From contig CM060856.1 of NCBI GenBank assembly GCA_030737835.1, positions 5,151,022-5,215,021 on the forward strand: a stretch of 64,000 nucleotides of DNA. The letters run 5' to 3'. The first letter of the stretch is position 1; every line of letters starts with the position of its first letter. The notes beneath the pieces were generated by a model. It ran no database searches and was not told where the DNA came from. It was given only the letters and a program-made list of their open reading frames with translations. Positions 26,201-36,540 of this stretch are shown piece after piece. Source of the DNA: Acorus gramineus. Lineage: Eukaryota > Streptophyta > Magnoliopsida > Acorales > Acoraceae. The position numbers were made by a program, and so were the translations under genes.

Positions 26201-28422
26201 CAAAATGGACCAACTTCATGTACTTTCCATTCTTTAGATTGCCTGTAAGAGATAGGTGGACTGAATCAAAAGGTGGCTCAATTACCAAATATCTGGGTCG
26301 TATGACCCTAGCCCAAAGTAGCATTTGGAGCGATCATCAGCCTAGGAGAGCCCTGTTCATAAGCTGTAGATCCAGGGCCCCCATGCTTCCCCTATTTTTG
26401 GGACTGATCACCAACTCCCTACTGACCTGACGATTGTCTTTGATACCATCCTTTCCCTCACACCAGAGGAATCTTCTCCTGATAGTGTCCAACCCATCAC
26501 ATATCCACTTAGGAATAGAAAAGATGAATGATAGGGGTAAGCTTGTAAAGACAGCTTCAACAATATTATCTTCCCACCTATCCAAAGTACCTTCCCTTTT
26601 CATCCAGCCAATTCTCAAGCCTTTACAACAAAGGTCTCCCAACACCACTCTTTACTCCGCCCACTGTTTAAAGGTAGCCCCAGATATTTGATTGGATGTC
26701 TCTCAGTTCTTGGTTGTGAAGCAGTGTGAAACCAAAATACCCAACAACATTAGCTCTCCTTGAAAAGGAGGTTTCTAATTAACCCATAACCACATTTTTT
26801 GAGAAATTTACTTCCAAACTGGAGCACAATTCCAGTCTTCTCAGAATGGCCTAAATCCCCACACATCCCTTGGATTTCCATCACATAGAAACAAATCATC
26901 ATCTGCATATTGCAAGTGAGTTACCAACTTACCATAGGACCCTGTCTTCCAAAGGAAAAGCCAGCATCAGCAAACATCCTACTTAGGAGCAAGGACATTA
27001 CTTGCCTGACAAATAAGGGTCACCTGGCCTTGGAACCTCTCTCCCGTCAGATTTCTGGATTTGTTGCTGAGAGAGAATATAATAAAGTTCACTCTCCTTT
27101 CCCTTGTTTTTCCAGTGTTTCAATTTGCTTTAAGTAAAGTTTTGTGTTTTCCATTTACACTAATAGAATTGACTCCTCACTGCAGACAATCAGCTCTGAG
27201 GGATTATTAAAGCCTATTCTCTCACCTGATGAAGCTGCTGGTAAATCTATTGTCAAAACTGTGGGAAGATTGTAAACTCTCCGCAAAATTTTTGATTCTT
27301 GATTTGCATATACTAATTTGAGTATTTCTCATTAATGCAGTTTGTGTGCATGGAACTTATAGGAAGAATCTTGACTCAATCTTGCAATCTGGCCTTAATC
27401 GTATGACCAGGCTACATGTGCACTTCTCTAGTGGCTTGCCGACCGATGGGGAAGTAATCAGTGGTATGTGCACGGTGTTGGATTTATGTTTCTTTTCTCC
27501 AGCCAAAAATAAAATAAAATAAATACACCACTGAGAGTTAGCCTGCACTATTTGTTGTCTATCATCATGATTTGGTTTTAAATTAGTTCTATTCATTAAA
27601 TTTAATACCTTTACTGGATGGATGATCAGAACTTAAAAGTCATTTGGAATTGCGGCAAATGTAACAAATTACTATGCTCTCAGTAAATTACCCAAAGCTT
27701 GTTGACATTCTTAAAACCCAGTTTTGTAATTCTTGTCGCCGCGTTTGGACACCATTTCCAATGTCGAAGTTCCCTCTATAGAGTAGTTATGATGCATGAA
27801 CTAAAATTTTGATGCTGCTTTTGCCTCTTTGAGCAATGTTTTTTGGAGGTTGTCAATGAATGGAATGTAGTTAAATATAAATTCTCAAAGCCAAGTTCAG
27901 TACTTGTTCGTTTCGCTCAGCATTTTTTTTTTAAATAATTAATTCATCTTACTCAAAAGCACATCAATCCTCTGGCAAACCTGACTGCATGTATCAATAA
28001 TCCTTCCGCCTTCTATTTCATATGGAGTTTATCAGGCATTGAATCTGCATTGAATCTACATTCATTGTATACTTGCGATCGAGCATTACCCATAATCATG
28101 ATTATCTCGGCTTCTGAGTTATGCTATGGTTTTTTGCTTGCTAGGTATGCGGAAGAATGTTAATGTTTTAATTTTCTTAGATGTCAGAAAGGCCATAGAA
28201 GGTACACTATCCACCTAATATTGCTATCTCTCGCTTCACATTTTCTCTCTCTGATATATTATCTACCATTCACATCTCTTCCCAGAAGGAATGAAGCTTT
28301 ACATGTCTGACAACAAGGTGATCCTGACTGAAGGCTTCAACGGTGTTGTGCCTGTGAAATACTTTGAAAAGATCGAAACATGGCCTGGAAGAGAACTCAT
28401 TCCTTTCTCCACAATGCAATGA
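20295..28422 (+). CDS. tRNA 2'-phosphotransferase (Tpt1/KptA family), eight exons
   Basis: Exons: 20295-20473, 20569-20688, 23582-23729, 23907-23996, 27186-27240, 27341-27463, 28145-28201 and 28286-28422. All are GT-AG and in phase. It encodes 302 residues from the first ATG, or 268 from Met35 (20397). The enzyme removes the 2'-phosphate left at the tRNA splice junction by passing it to NAD+, giving ADP-ribose 1'',2''-cyclic phosphate. Family marks are TRILRH (R105, H106 of the catalytic tetrad), KQRFSL, IRANQGHT (R171), CVHGTYRKNLDSILQSGL, RMTRLHVHFSSG, SGMRKNVNVLIFLD (R241 the likely fourth tetrad residue) and ILTEGFNGVVPVKYF. Residues 60-90 are Gly/Arg-rich (RGG-like), possibly RNA binding. 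Residues 1-34 (AFRAFCSSSPNLIVSATRRF) look like an organelle presequence. Intron 2 (2.9 kb) carries a degenerate tandem repeat and a MITE; intron 4 (3.2 kb) carries two LINE fragments. Confidence 0.94.
20885..21720 (+). repeat. Degenerate tandem repeat in TPT1 intron 2, about 165 bp per unit
   Basis: Four or so diverged units share CCAATTGCTTCTCAGTTT, TTTGGAAACAAGATTGAGGA, GGGATTCTGCTTTTTGCATG, TTTCATCCAAACTTG and GTTGAGAAGATTCTTTTCC. The clearest units start near 20932, 21411 and 21578; the stretch 21100-21400 is diverged or interrupted. No family recognised. Confidence 0.7.
22105..22551. mobile_element. MITE with GGAAATTAATTCCAAG ends, TPT1 intron 2
   Basis: The left end GGAAAATTAATTCCAAG (22105 on) is the complement of the right end CTTGGAATTAATTTCCC (to 22551), apart from one base. 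The interior repeats the word TGTACACTGTTA with variation (TGTATACTG, CTATACATTGTTA, CGCACACTGTTAACC). It is 447 bp, non-coding. Its interior matches that of the element in RPS13 intron 3 and a third at about 44.9-45.3 kb. Target duplication not resolved. Confidence 0.65.
23321..23340. repeat. Perfect 20-bp palindrome
   Basis: AACCTAGTATATACTAGGTT reads the same on both strands. It lies in TPT1 intron 2 with no recognised role. Confidence 0.9.
24838..25371 (+). mobile_element. LINE 3' fragment in TPT1 intron 4, sense orientation
   Basis: Reads EHLMMRCQLSRQIWKLLEEA, the zf-RVT segment of plant L1-type LINEs, and in a shifted frame VSAVIWAIWNSHSHLLFRGE. It ends with a 3' region and an A tail (25360-25371). 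5'-truncated and broken by frame changes, so long dead. A GC-rich G run (24840-24853) sits at its left edge. Confidence 0.72.
25750..27060 (-). mobile_element. LINE reverse-transcriptase fragment in TPT1 intron 4, antisense orientation
   Basis: On the minus strand, from right to left: a RQGDPLS-like piece (near 26990-27045), HLQYADDDLFLCDG (near 26885-26925) with the reverse-transcriptase YADD box, LRRLELCSSLEVNFSK, HPIKYLGLPLNSGRSK, SLPLSFIFSIPKWICDGLD, IRRRFLWCEG, GALDLQLMNRALLG, and VQFWVDRWMD. These appear in the usual L1 order but in several frames, so the element is broken. The 5' half of the RT and ORF1 are missing. It is opposite in direction to the LINE piece 0.4 kb to its left, so it is a separate insertion. 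Confidence 0.8.
25801..25855 (+). repeat. Short tandem repeat, 30-bp unit, about two copies
   Basis: GAGCATGGTTTCCATGATTT begins at 25801 and again at 25831, near the end of the antisense LINE fragment. Confidence 0.85.
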
Positions 28423-28742
28423 AGGTGATCAAAATGCTCTTGTATTCTTTTATAAGATTATGTTCTCTGCTTCTTCAATCTTTATGCCCCTGTTTAGATA
28501 GCAACACAAGCTATTCTGGGATAGATAACTATCCAGTATACATAAAAGAATAAATCATTTTATGTTTAGTTGTGCTTTTAATTGTTTTCGTTGGAAAATG
28601 TATAATGAAGTTTTTATTTGTTAGATTGACCATGAATAAGTTGTGGATAAAAGATGAACAAGATATGAAGTCTCACATCTGAATGAGTAGACTACATTTT
28701 TGTTCAAATCCAAAGATCAATGAGGATATGAATACATAAGAT
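28423..28742. other. TPT1 3' flank
   Basis: Probable 3' UTR and AT-rich spacer; no gene or repeat end seen. Confidence 0.4.
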
Positions 28743-28750
28743 CCGAAGGC

Positions 28751-29287
28751 TAGGGGTGCAACTTGGGCTGGTTGAACCCGACTCAACCTGGTTCATGGGC
28801 GGGTTTGGGTTGAGGTTTTTCTCTGCTGGGTTCAATCAGACCCGAACCTGAACTAACATAAACCCAATTCGGGTCGGGTTCGGGTTGGGGGATCGGGTTA
28901 TGCGGGCTCAACCCAAACCCAAATTGGTGAAGGTTTTTTTTATATTTTTATTGAAAAGCGATGAAGTTATGTTTATCTTAATTAAAATTTAAAATATGTA
29001 TTCATAAACTATTTGGATTTTATAAGTTTTTTTTGTGGTGAATATACATTTAATTAATTAGAGTTTATTGTGTTGTTTATTAAATAATTTTTATGATATT
29101 TTAAGTATTAAACCCGAGCCTGACCCGAGCCCAAATTCAATCTGAACCCGACCGAACCCGCGGGTTGAGGTCGGGTTCGGGTTGAACCCTTCGGGTTGAG
29201 GCTGGTTTCGGGTTGGGGTTCAGGTTGGGCTCTATGCAATGTGGGTTAAAGCCGAACCCAATCCAATCCGCTCGAGTTGCACCCCTA
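28751..29287. mobile_element. hAT-type MITE, 537 bp
   Basis: The terminal inverted repeats start TAGGGGTGCAACT on both sides. The arms are filled with GGGTCGGGTTCGGGTTG-type words and their complement. Flanks are an 8-bp duplication with one difference, CCGAAGGC (28743-28750) and CGGAAGGC (29288-29295). No transposase. The TAGGGGTG start and 8-bp target are typical of hAT. Confidence 0.8.
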
Positions 29288-29699
29288 CGGAAGGCGGTAT
29301 TTCCAACACTAACATGCAGTCTCCAACGCTAAATGCCCAAATCAATTTGGATCGCGGCGAGGAATTTTTGGATTTCTCAATGTCAAATTCATCCTAACAT
29401 TGATCTAAATGGGGCCTAAGTTTCTTGGATTCGGATTCTCATGCCTTTTTGAGTTGGCTGATTCCTTTCACTGCCATCAAAGACTCCAAACATATTTTAT
29501 CTATATTATATCCTAAATTACTTGAATAAAGATAAAATATTCATATTCAGATATATTAGATATAAACATTTTTTTAGATGATTAACATGTCAAAACTAGT
29601 TTGATTGATTAAGTAATATATTACATGAAAGAATATACATTGTCTAAATTTCAAACGTGTGATCAATCACGTAAACAAATAATATTGAGATAATTTTTA

Positions 29700-29905
29700 A
29701 GGATAATGTTACGTATAGTACAGTCTTTTTTTTAGTAACAATTATAGTTTATACGGGTTTTAAATTTGTTAAAATTAGTATAATTCATTTAATAAAGTAT
29801 ATATTTTTATAAAAAATGAAATATATACTTTAATGAATTATACGAATGTATTTATAAAAAAAATTTAAAATATAAATCTCGTTTGTGACACAAATAATCA
29901 TTAGC
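29700..29905. mobile_element. Small AT-rich foldback, about 200 bp
   Basis: TATAATTCATTTAATAAAGT with ATATATTTTTAT is complemented by ATAAAAAATGAAATATAT and ACTTTAATGAATTATA, with weaker pairing outward. Such AT-rich foldbacks are common MITE remnants. Ends are approximate. Confidence 0.45.
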
Positions 29906-30094
29906 TCTTCCTTTTAGTTCATTGTTATATTGTTTAAATTTTTGTTTACTTTGAATGTTATATGTTAGTGTTAATTGTTTTGAATTGTATAAAAATATGT
30001 TCAAACATAATGTCAAGATACCAGTTTAGAAAGCTCAAAACTAATGCTTTATATAAAATTTTTATAATAGAATGATAAGTGAAACAAATTCATT

Positions 30095-30262
30095 TGCTCT
30101 TTTTTTTTTTTATTAACCGTATTCAGGTCGGGTCGGACCGTGACCCGACCCATGACCGACAGGTCCGGGTTTACATTTTCATGGACCCACCTGGTCTTAT
30201 CACGGATTGGGTGCCGGTCCACTTCGACCCGGCCTGGATGACTCGTTGACATGCTTACCTTT
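30095..30262. mobile_element. hAT-type MITE fragment with CGGGTCGG words
   Basis: GTCGGGTCGGACCGTGACCC and the right end GACTCGTTGACATGCTTACC resemble the 131-bp element at 10765. The left end is unclear behind a T tract (30099-30111), so it may be truncated. It lies right before the NYN gene promoter. Confidence 0.4.
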
Positions 30263-30264
30263 TT

Positions 30265-30275
30265 TATATTTATAA
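30265..30275 (+). promoter_or_regulatory. TATA box of the NYN gene
   Basis: TATATTTATAA lies 70 bases before the ATG at 30345, leaving a leader of about 40 bases if transcription starts near 30300. Confidence 0.5.
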
Positions 30276-30344
30276 TCGGAAATCGATAATCACGTAGCCT
30301 CCTCGCGGCTGCGACCTATTCTCCCCCCTCCGCCGCCGTTGCCA

Positions 30345-31322
30345 ATGATTTGGTTGAACCGTCTCTGCCACCAAATTCAAATGAACAACCCCTCGATCAC
30401 CCTCAAATCAACCCTTCCGCGCCTCCTCTTCCGCCGCTTCTCCTCCAAACCACCCCCTCCAAAGTCCACCGCCGCCATTTTCTGGGACCTTGACAACCGC
30501 CCCCCCAAATCCCTCCCTCCCTACGACGCCGCCCTCCGCCTCCGCTCCGCCGCCTCCACCTTCGGCCGCCTCCGCTTTTCCCTCGCCTACGGTTCCCCCT
30601 CCGCCCTCTCCTACTCCCCGCCCCTCCTCCCCCGCCTCCGCCGCAAGGACGCCGCCGGCCTCACCAACCGCCCCGTCGCACACCTCTGCCGTGTCTGCGG
30701 CCGGAGGTTCTACGTCCACGAGCGGCTCCTCCGCCACTTCAGGGACATCCACCAGCGCGAGCAGTCCAAGCGGATCGCTCAGCTGGAGTCCGCGAGGGGC
30801 CGTCGGAGGGTCCACCTGGTGGGCAAGTTCGCGATGAAGATGGAGAAGTACGAGAGGGCGGCGAGGGAGGTCCTCGTCCCCGGATCGGGATATCGCTTCC
30901 AAGACTCGATCGAGGAGGCCGGGTTTAGGGTTTTCGCCGACGACGCGTTGAGGGACGATGTGACGGATGCGTTGGACCGCGGGGTCGCCGGGTGTCTGGT
31001 GATTGTGTCGGATGGTCCGGGTTTCGCTGATCTGTTGAGGGAGGCGAGGGGGAGGCGCGTGCGGACGGTGGTGGTGGGGGACGAGAAGGACGGGGCGTTG
31101 AAGAGGTTCGCGGACTATTCGTTTTCTTGGGCGGAGGTGGTTTCCGGGAAGGCGAGGAGTGATGCGGTTTCGGTGTCCAGACGGTGGAAGGACAGGGACA
31201 TCCTGCAGAGACTGGAGTGGACTCACAGTCCGGATATTGATTCGGATATTGATTTGGGGGAATGTGTGGTTTCGGAGGATAGCGAGAGGGGAGATGGGAG
31301 TCCTTGGTGGAAACTTGATTGA
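30345..31322 (+). CDS. NYN-domain (PIN-like RNase) protein with C2H2 zinc finger, probably mitochondrial
   Basis: Single exon, 325 residues. The frame is open a little further upstream, but 30345 is the first ATG. NYN marks are AAIFWDLDN (D48, D50, N51), FSLAYGS (78-84), then FRVFADDALRDDVTDALDRG, CLVIVSDGPGFADLLREA and RVRTVVVGD (about 195-255). The acidic residues would hold the metal of a PIN-like nuclease. A C2H2 finger (C115, C118, H131, H136) sits between the two halves of the NYN fold. The N-terminus is basic with no acidic residue before about position 48 and carries LPRLLFRRFSSK, which looks like a mitochondrial presequence. Arabidopsis has relatives annotated as putative endonuclease with C2H2 finger. 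The gene is much more GC-rich than its surroundings. The exact substrate is unknown, and mitochondrial targeting is inference. Confidence 0.85.
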   Translation: MIWLNRLCHQIQMNNPSITLKSTLPRLLFRRFSSKPPPPKSTAAIFWDLDNRPPKSLPPYDAALRLRSAASTFGRLRFSLAYGSPSALSYSPPLLPRLRRKDAAGLTNRPVAHLCRVCGRRFYVHERLLRHFRDIHQREQSKRIAQLESARGRRRVHLVGKFAMKMEKYERAAREVLVPGSGYRFQDSIEEAGFRVFADDALRDDVTDALDRGVAGCLVIVSDGPGFADLLREARGRRVRTVVVGDEKDGALKRFADYSFSWAEVVSGKARSDAVSVSRRWKDRDILQRLEWTHSPDIDSDIDLGECVVSEDSERGDGSPWWKLD

Positions 31323-34189
31323 GTTGCTCCTCTGCAAATGCGTGGAATGGAATGGAGTGACTTCTCAAGCATATTGAGCGGGCGTTGCTGGGTGGCGAAT
31401 GAAAGGTGAGACTTTTTTACTGGAATTACATTACTTTTTTTATGCTTTACTTGATATGATCTTATGATTATGCATCTCCTCCTGTTGTTTTGGAAAATTC
31501 AATTGATTGGTTAACCATGGTGTCTGCAATAGATGCATGTAAATGGGGTGTGATTGTTGTACATGAGTTTTTTTTGTTACATCTATAAGATGATGATGCC
31601 TCTTTTGATTCTTCAGTTCAATGTGCAACTCAGGTGTTCATGCTTATTTTCCTTGAGAGAATTCTGGATAAGAAGTTGATGTCGCCCACTTGTTGTCATG
31701 TATGGAATTTTGTGTATTGTGATGATCAGAGAGAGTGTTTTTCAATCGGTTTTTTCAACATTGGAGATCATTTAATTTTGATGTATATTTGAAAATACCC
31801 TGATCATTATCACTTAGGTAATGGACAAATGGTGCTACTAAAACATGCTTTAGTGAGGTGCATTTGAACCATGTACTTGTAAAGACTTTTCTCTTCAACC
31901 ATTCTTTGCAGTTTATATTTTACTATTTTAATTTCAGTGATAAGGTTCTGTGGAAGTTTTTGAAAAAAGGAGCATTTGGTAATTAAATTGATGTCTTTGA
32001 AAGAAAAAAAAAGCAAAGACATGGGATCTCTGTTTACAAAGAAAAATCAACAAAGAAAGATGGTGTTGTGGAAGTTACTCATTGCCATAATGCTTTTCCC
32101 CCCCTTGTTCAGACTCCATAATTCATTTCTGTTTACATATTCATATTAAGCATAAAAAAAAAGACTGGATAGCTAAATAATTCTGTTGCCACTCTTTGAT
32201 AGATTTACGGAATTTTCATGGAGAACATTATCTTATTTTTTTAACATCTAGAAATCCAGTTATTGTCCAATGGTCACCTGGGTAATTGATGATTGTTTCA
32301 TCAAATGGCAAGAATGATCACGTTCTTGATCACGTTCTTCCTTGATTGTTTCAAAATAAATGTTGTGTTGTACATCCATGAGTTCCACTGTTTCTAGCAT
32401 AGTATTCCCCCTGTCAACTTATACATATGAATTCCACTGTTTCTTCTCTCTTCTTCCTCTGTTTTGCATCAACGACTACCCTTTTCAATTGATGTCCATT
32501 ATTGTAGATGCTGAATCTTAACCAAGAAGAACCATAACCCAAGCTTGGAGAGATGTTGTGATTCCCCCAATGCTCTCATAATATATCCTTTTCTTTGGGA
32601 AGATTTCTTATTGCCCTCAAGCCAAAAACTCCAACTGCATGCGGATTTAGGCATGGAAATGCGCCTTCTTGCTATCATCTCCTTTTTCCTTCTCTTCTGA
32701 AACCAGTTTCACATACCCTCAAGATTTTCAAGTACTGACAGCTCTCAGTAGGAACCCATCGGCCATGAAAGGATGATGGTAGAGGAAAAAAAACCAGTCG
32801 ATCCAGAAGAAGACAACCCTCCCGTCTAGTGCTCTGACTTTAGAGTTAGGGGTTTATGAAAATAATAAAAAGCATGATGGTTACATAGAAGAGACCTTTC
32901 ATTCTCAAGAAGACGAATCGTCAAAGGGAATTAGCCAAGAAAAGGTGTCTATCAAGGAAGAATCACAGATGCCTTGTGAGCTGGAGCTGAGGGCGTCCAT
33001 GTACGAATAGTATGTGGCAACCAAAAAATAGATGGTCTTTAGACTCTTTCTGCACCCCAAAGCTCACAAACAATTTTTCCATCGCCCCTCATTTAATATG
33101 GTTATTTTTTGTGAGGACTTTGTCTTGGGAGAGCAACTGCATAAAGCATTTATCGTCGAGCAAGAATTTACTCCCCAAATATGGTGAGGTAACCGAGAGG
33201 AGGAAATTATAATATTATATGAGAAAGATCCAAATTAATTCTTCTACAGAAGGATTTTGTGGAAAATCTTCTATGGAGGATGCTTCCACAGTGCCATGTC
33301 ATCTTCATCCAAATCAAGTAGCACCTCTTGAAGAGACATTGAAAGTGATGTGATCTCCACCGCTTCCTCGTCATCAAGGTTTCGATGACAACTTGGGCAC
33401 CAAGTAATGTTGTTTTCTGTCAGATACAATTAATTATTCTCATAGAAGGAGAACTGTGTAATCCATGTGTACCTTGACATTTTGCGGCAGTGAGATTCTG
33501 GAATATCTCATTCTTAAGGCTGAGTTTGACACGAATGTTGATTCGTGTGCAGCTTGACATTTTGACGTATTGTAGTTTGCCTTTTCTTCAGGCTAATTGA
33601 AAAATATGATAAAAGGTGAATATCAGTATACCATTTTATGTTACGTCGACCTTTTGTGGACTGGTGTTTGTGTATGTAAATTAGGTATCAGAGCAGGTAC
33701 ATCCAATGCTCAAATTCTAAATGGGGGCAACCTCATTAAACCCGAGTGAAAGCCACCCATAGTGAGAGCCATCAAAAGTCATACTTCCATTTAAAATGGT
33801 TGCTGAGGATATCTTCTGCGAACATGTTGAGTTTTCCATTCGAACTCATAAGCATGGTTGGAATTGTTAAAAATATCTATTTTTCTGTCACAGGTTAGGC
33901 TATTAAGAATCTGAATGTGCTGTATGTGTTAAAATCAAATGCTCATGTTACTTTTCTAGAATTTATGATATACTGGTTCTTGAGCCTTTACCACCACACT
34001 CCCATTTCCATTTCATCTAATGCGTCCTTTATCATGTCATTATTGATTTTTGTAATTATATGGTTTGCATAATTGAGGAGGGTAATTTATATTTTTTTCT
34101 TGCATTGTACACAAAAAAAAGTGACTAAAATCACTACTCATTTCTTATTCCTTTCTTATAAAAAAAACTACTTGTTTGATTATCTATCA
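31323..34189. other. NYN gene 3' flank and unassigned intergenic DNA
   Basis: About 2.9 kb. A good donor word, GGTGAGAC, at 31406 suggests the 3' UTR may be spliced. The rest is AT-rich with no recognisable domain, apart from a coding-like stretch at 32802-33008 described separately. Confidence 0.4.
32802..33008 (+). pseudogene. Unassigned coding-like segment without a start codon
   Basis: An open stretch of about 68 codons reads LPSSALTLELGVYENNKKHD, then EETFHSQEDESSKGISQEK and EESQMPCELELRASMYE before TAG. It is acidic with mixed composition, unlike the AT-rich noise around it, and does not begin with ATG. It may be an exon or a remnant of a gene or element. No family recognised. Confidence 0.25.
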
Positions 34190-34870
34190 GAATTGATGGC
34201 AGTTAAAGTTGAAATAGGCCTATGGAGGTGGTTGTGCGATCAGCGGTTGCTTTGGTGCAGTGTGGTTGGGACCAAATACTATACAATCCAGCTCCAGGTG
34301 ATGTCTACTCAGTAAATAATTAGAGAGTTACCAAGTTGTGGAGGACATTTGTGGCCTGGCAGTGAACATCAAAGACACCATCAAATGGTCTATTGGGCAT
34401 GGGGATCATGCTATCTTTTGGCAATCGATTTGCTCCCATGATCAACCATTACGAGACAATTCCCAGGGATTTTTGTGGTGGCCGTCAACAAGCATGTATT
34501 GCGGGTGAGTCCTGGAACAGAGTTCAATAGGGAGGGCACTGGTGGGTCCAGCTGAGGAGAAATCATTTTGACCAGAAAGCCAATGAGTTCAATTCCTTGA
34601 TGGCTACAGTTCGGGTTCGTCCGGACATTGTCGTGTGGTGTTTGGATCCGAGGAATGGTTTCTCATTTTGAAGTTGTTACATTTGGAGGAGGAAGACCAG
34701 TCCCTAGTGCTATCGAGAAATTTGAGGCATCAAAATGTTGCATAAACTTCAGGCTTTCTTGTGGCACTGTTCATTGTTTACATGTTGCAATACATTATCT
34801 AGAATTCATAACATGTTGTTATGGAATCAGGTGGAAGAATCAATCAGATATTCAAGTTGCATTTGACTAA
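34190..34870 (+). mobile_element. LINE fragment (post-RT region)
   Basis: Reads GLWRWLCDQRLLWCSVVGTK, comparable to the KWLWRFA...LWR.VI..KY stretch after the LINE reverse transcriptase. In another frame it reads IKDTIKWSIGHGDHAIFWQS, comparable to SVGNGDRVLFWEDTW. The two blocks are in the order expected of an L1-type element, with stops and shifts between. Both ends are vague. Confidence 0.55.
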
Positions 34871-35458
34871 TCAGCCAGGCCAACTTGGGGTTAGAATTAG
34901 ACTGTAGATCCAAAACAGATGCAAATGGTTACTGATTGGATCAGAAAGTCAATCAAGCATCAGTTCATGTTTCATTTATAGACAGTTTCGTAGTATATAT
35001 TTTTATCTGACTTGAAACACATGTGAATTCTTGAAAATTAAAACTTACCTATGTTCTGAGTCACACTTACGATGGGTGCTGCTACCATCATCCTTTAAAA
35101 CCAAACCAACTCTTCATACAAGACTCCAAACAGGGATTGCGAATCTTGGTACGTCTTTGTCGCTTCAGATATACTGGTTTTTGTTTATATGTTCTTATGA
35201 TCTTTAATTAGGTGAACTGAGCTTTTTTTTATGGAAAGTAAGACCTAGTCACAAAGTTCTTTTGGCCCTGTTAAGACAGTAGGCCCCTGTCCAGCAGATT
35301 TGAATGAAACATAACAAGACCCCCAGAAGAAGGAAATACCATTAATTTTTGGCACCCTTGCTCAGAACCTGTCAAAATCATTACTAAAAAAAATAGGGTG
35401 TTAATTGTTTTTTTATGTTTTAAGAATTGCAATTGCATGGTGGTTCAGATTCTTAGAA

Positions 35459-36531
35459 GGGCACGTTTATTTCCTCCAATCAATCGACTAATCCCACCAA
35501 CCAAAAAATAAAAAATTTATAATTTAAACAATACTAATCCCACCAACCGTTTCAAAGTTTCCTTGTCAACCACTGCTTAACCTATTCGACAGTTTTTCCT
35601 GTTGACCACTGTTTAAACCATTCGACAAACTATTTGTCAATCTTCTTTTAAAATTTTTGACGATTGGCCTATTGACCTAAGAAGACCATTTAAATTTGTT
35701 CAGTTTTGTTGTTGTTTGCATTTGATGTTGGTTAATTAGTTGGGCTTTGTATATAGAACTTTTGGGTTGAACAAATCACATGTGCATTGTTTCGATTTGG
35801 AGTTGTGATGGATTTTGGGTGCAATTCTGTGTATGGTATGAGAAATGGATTGTTGTATTGAGTATTTCAATTTTCTTTGTTGTTTGCATAATGCGTGTAG
35901 TTAGATTTAGGGTTATTGGTGTTTAAGAATAACAAATTTGGATAGATTCATATGATGATATAATGATTGGCTATCAATTGAATATGATTTTGTTAGATTT
36001 TTTAAGGTGCATAACTAACCTTTTGATCTTGAATCGAATATGATTTTGTTAGATTTTTGAGATGCATGACTAACTTCAATATTTTTTTCTCTAGTAATGA
36101 TAGTTTTGATTTGTCTAATATTTAATTTAACTGAACTGTCTGGTTGTGATAACTTCGGTGTTCACATTGTTGCAATTATGTTCATGTTTTTTTTTTAATG
36201 TGTTAAGAGTTGAGTGAATATATTGTAAATGTTGAATGAAATGTGAATGTGATTGTGAATGCGTTTATATTTTAATGTACATGGAATGTTGAATGTGATC
36301 GAACGTGTCTCAGGTTGACAGACTAACTGTCCAAGGTTTTAAATGAAGGTTGATAAAGCGTCTGTTGAATATTTTAAATGGTGGTTGACAGACCTACTGT
36401 CGATTGTTCTAAATGAATATTGATAGAGAAACTGTCGAATGGTTGGTGGAATTAGTGTTGTTTAAATTATGATATTTTTGTTTTTTTGGTTAGTGAGATT
36501 AGTTAATTGGTCGGTCAAAGTAGACGTGCCC
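35459..36531. mobile_element. Long-armed foldback element, Mutator-like, 1073 bp
   Basis: The left end GGGCACGTTTATTTCC is complemented by the right end ending AGTAGACGTGCCC. Arms continue as ACTAATCCCACCAACC, with ATTCGACAGTTT repeated, against GGTTAGTGAGATTAG and AACTGTCGAAT. Words around ATTCGACAG/CTGTCGAAT and TTGACCACTGTTTAAA occur several times in each arm. Flanks are a 9-bp duplication with one difference, TTCTTAGAA (35450-35458) and TTCTTAAAA (36532-36540). Interior is T-rich, non-coding. Confidence 0.75.
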
Positions 36532-36540
36532 TTCTTAAAA

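Noticed and set aside
30408-31337. 309-codon open frame on the minus strand opposite the NYN gene
   Set aside because: Shadow frame produced by high GC codon bias. Its product is P/H/R/G-rich without domains, while the plus strand has clear NYN and C2H2 marks.
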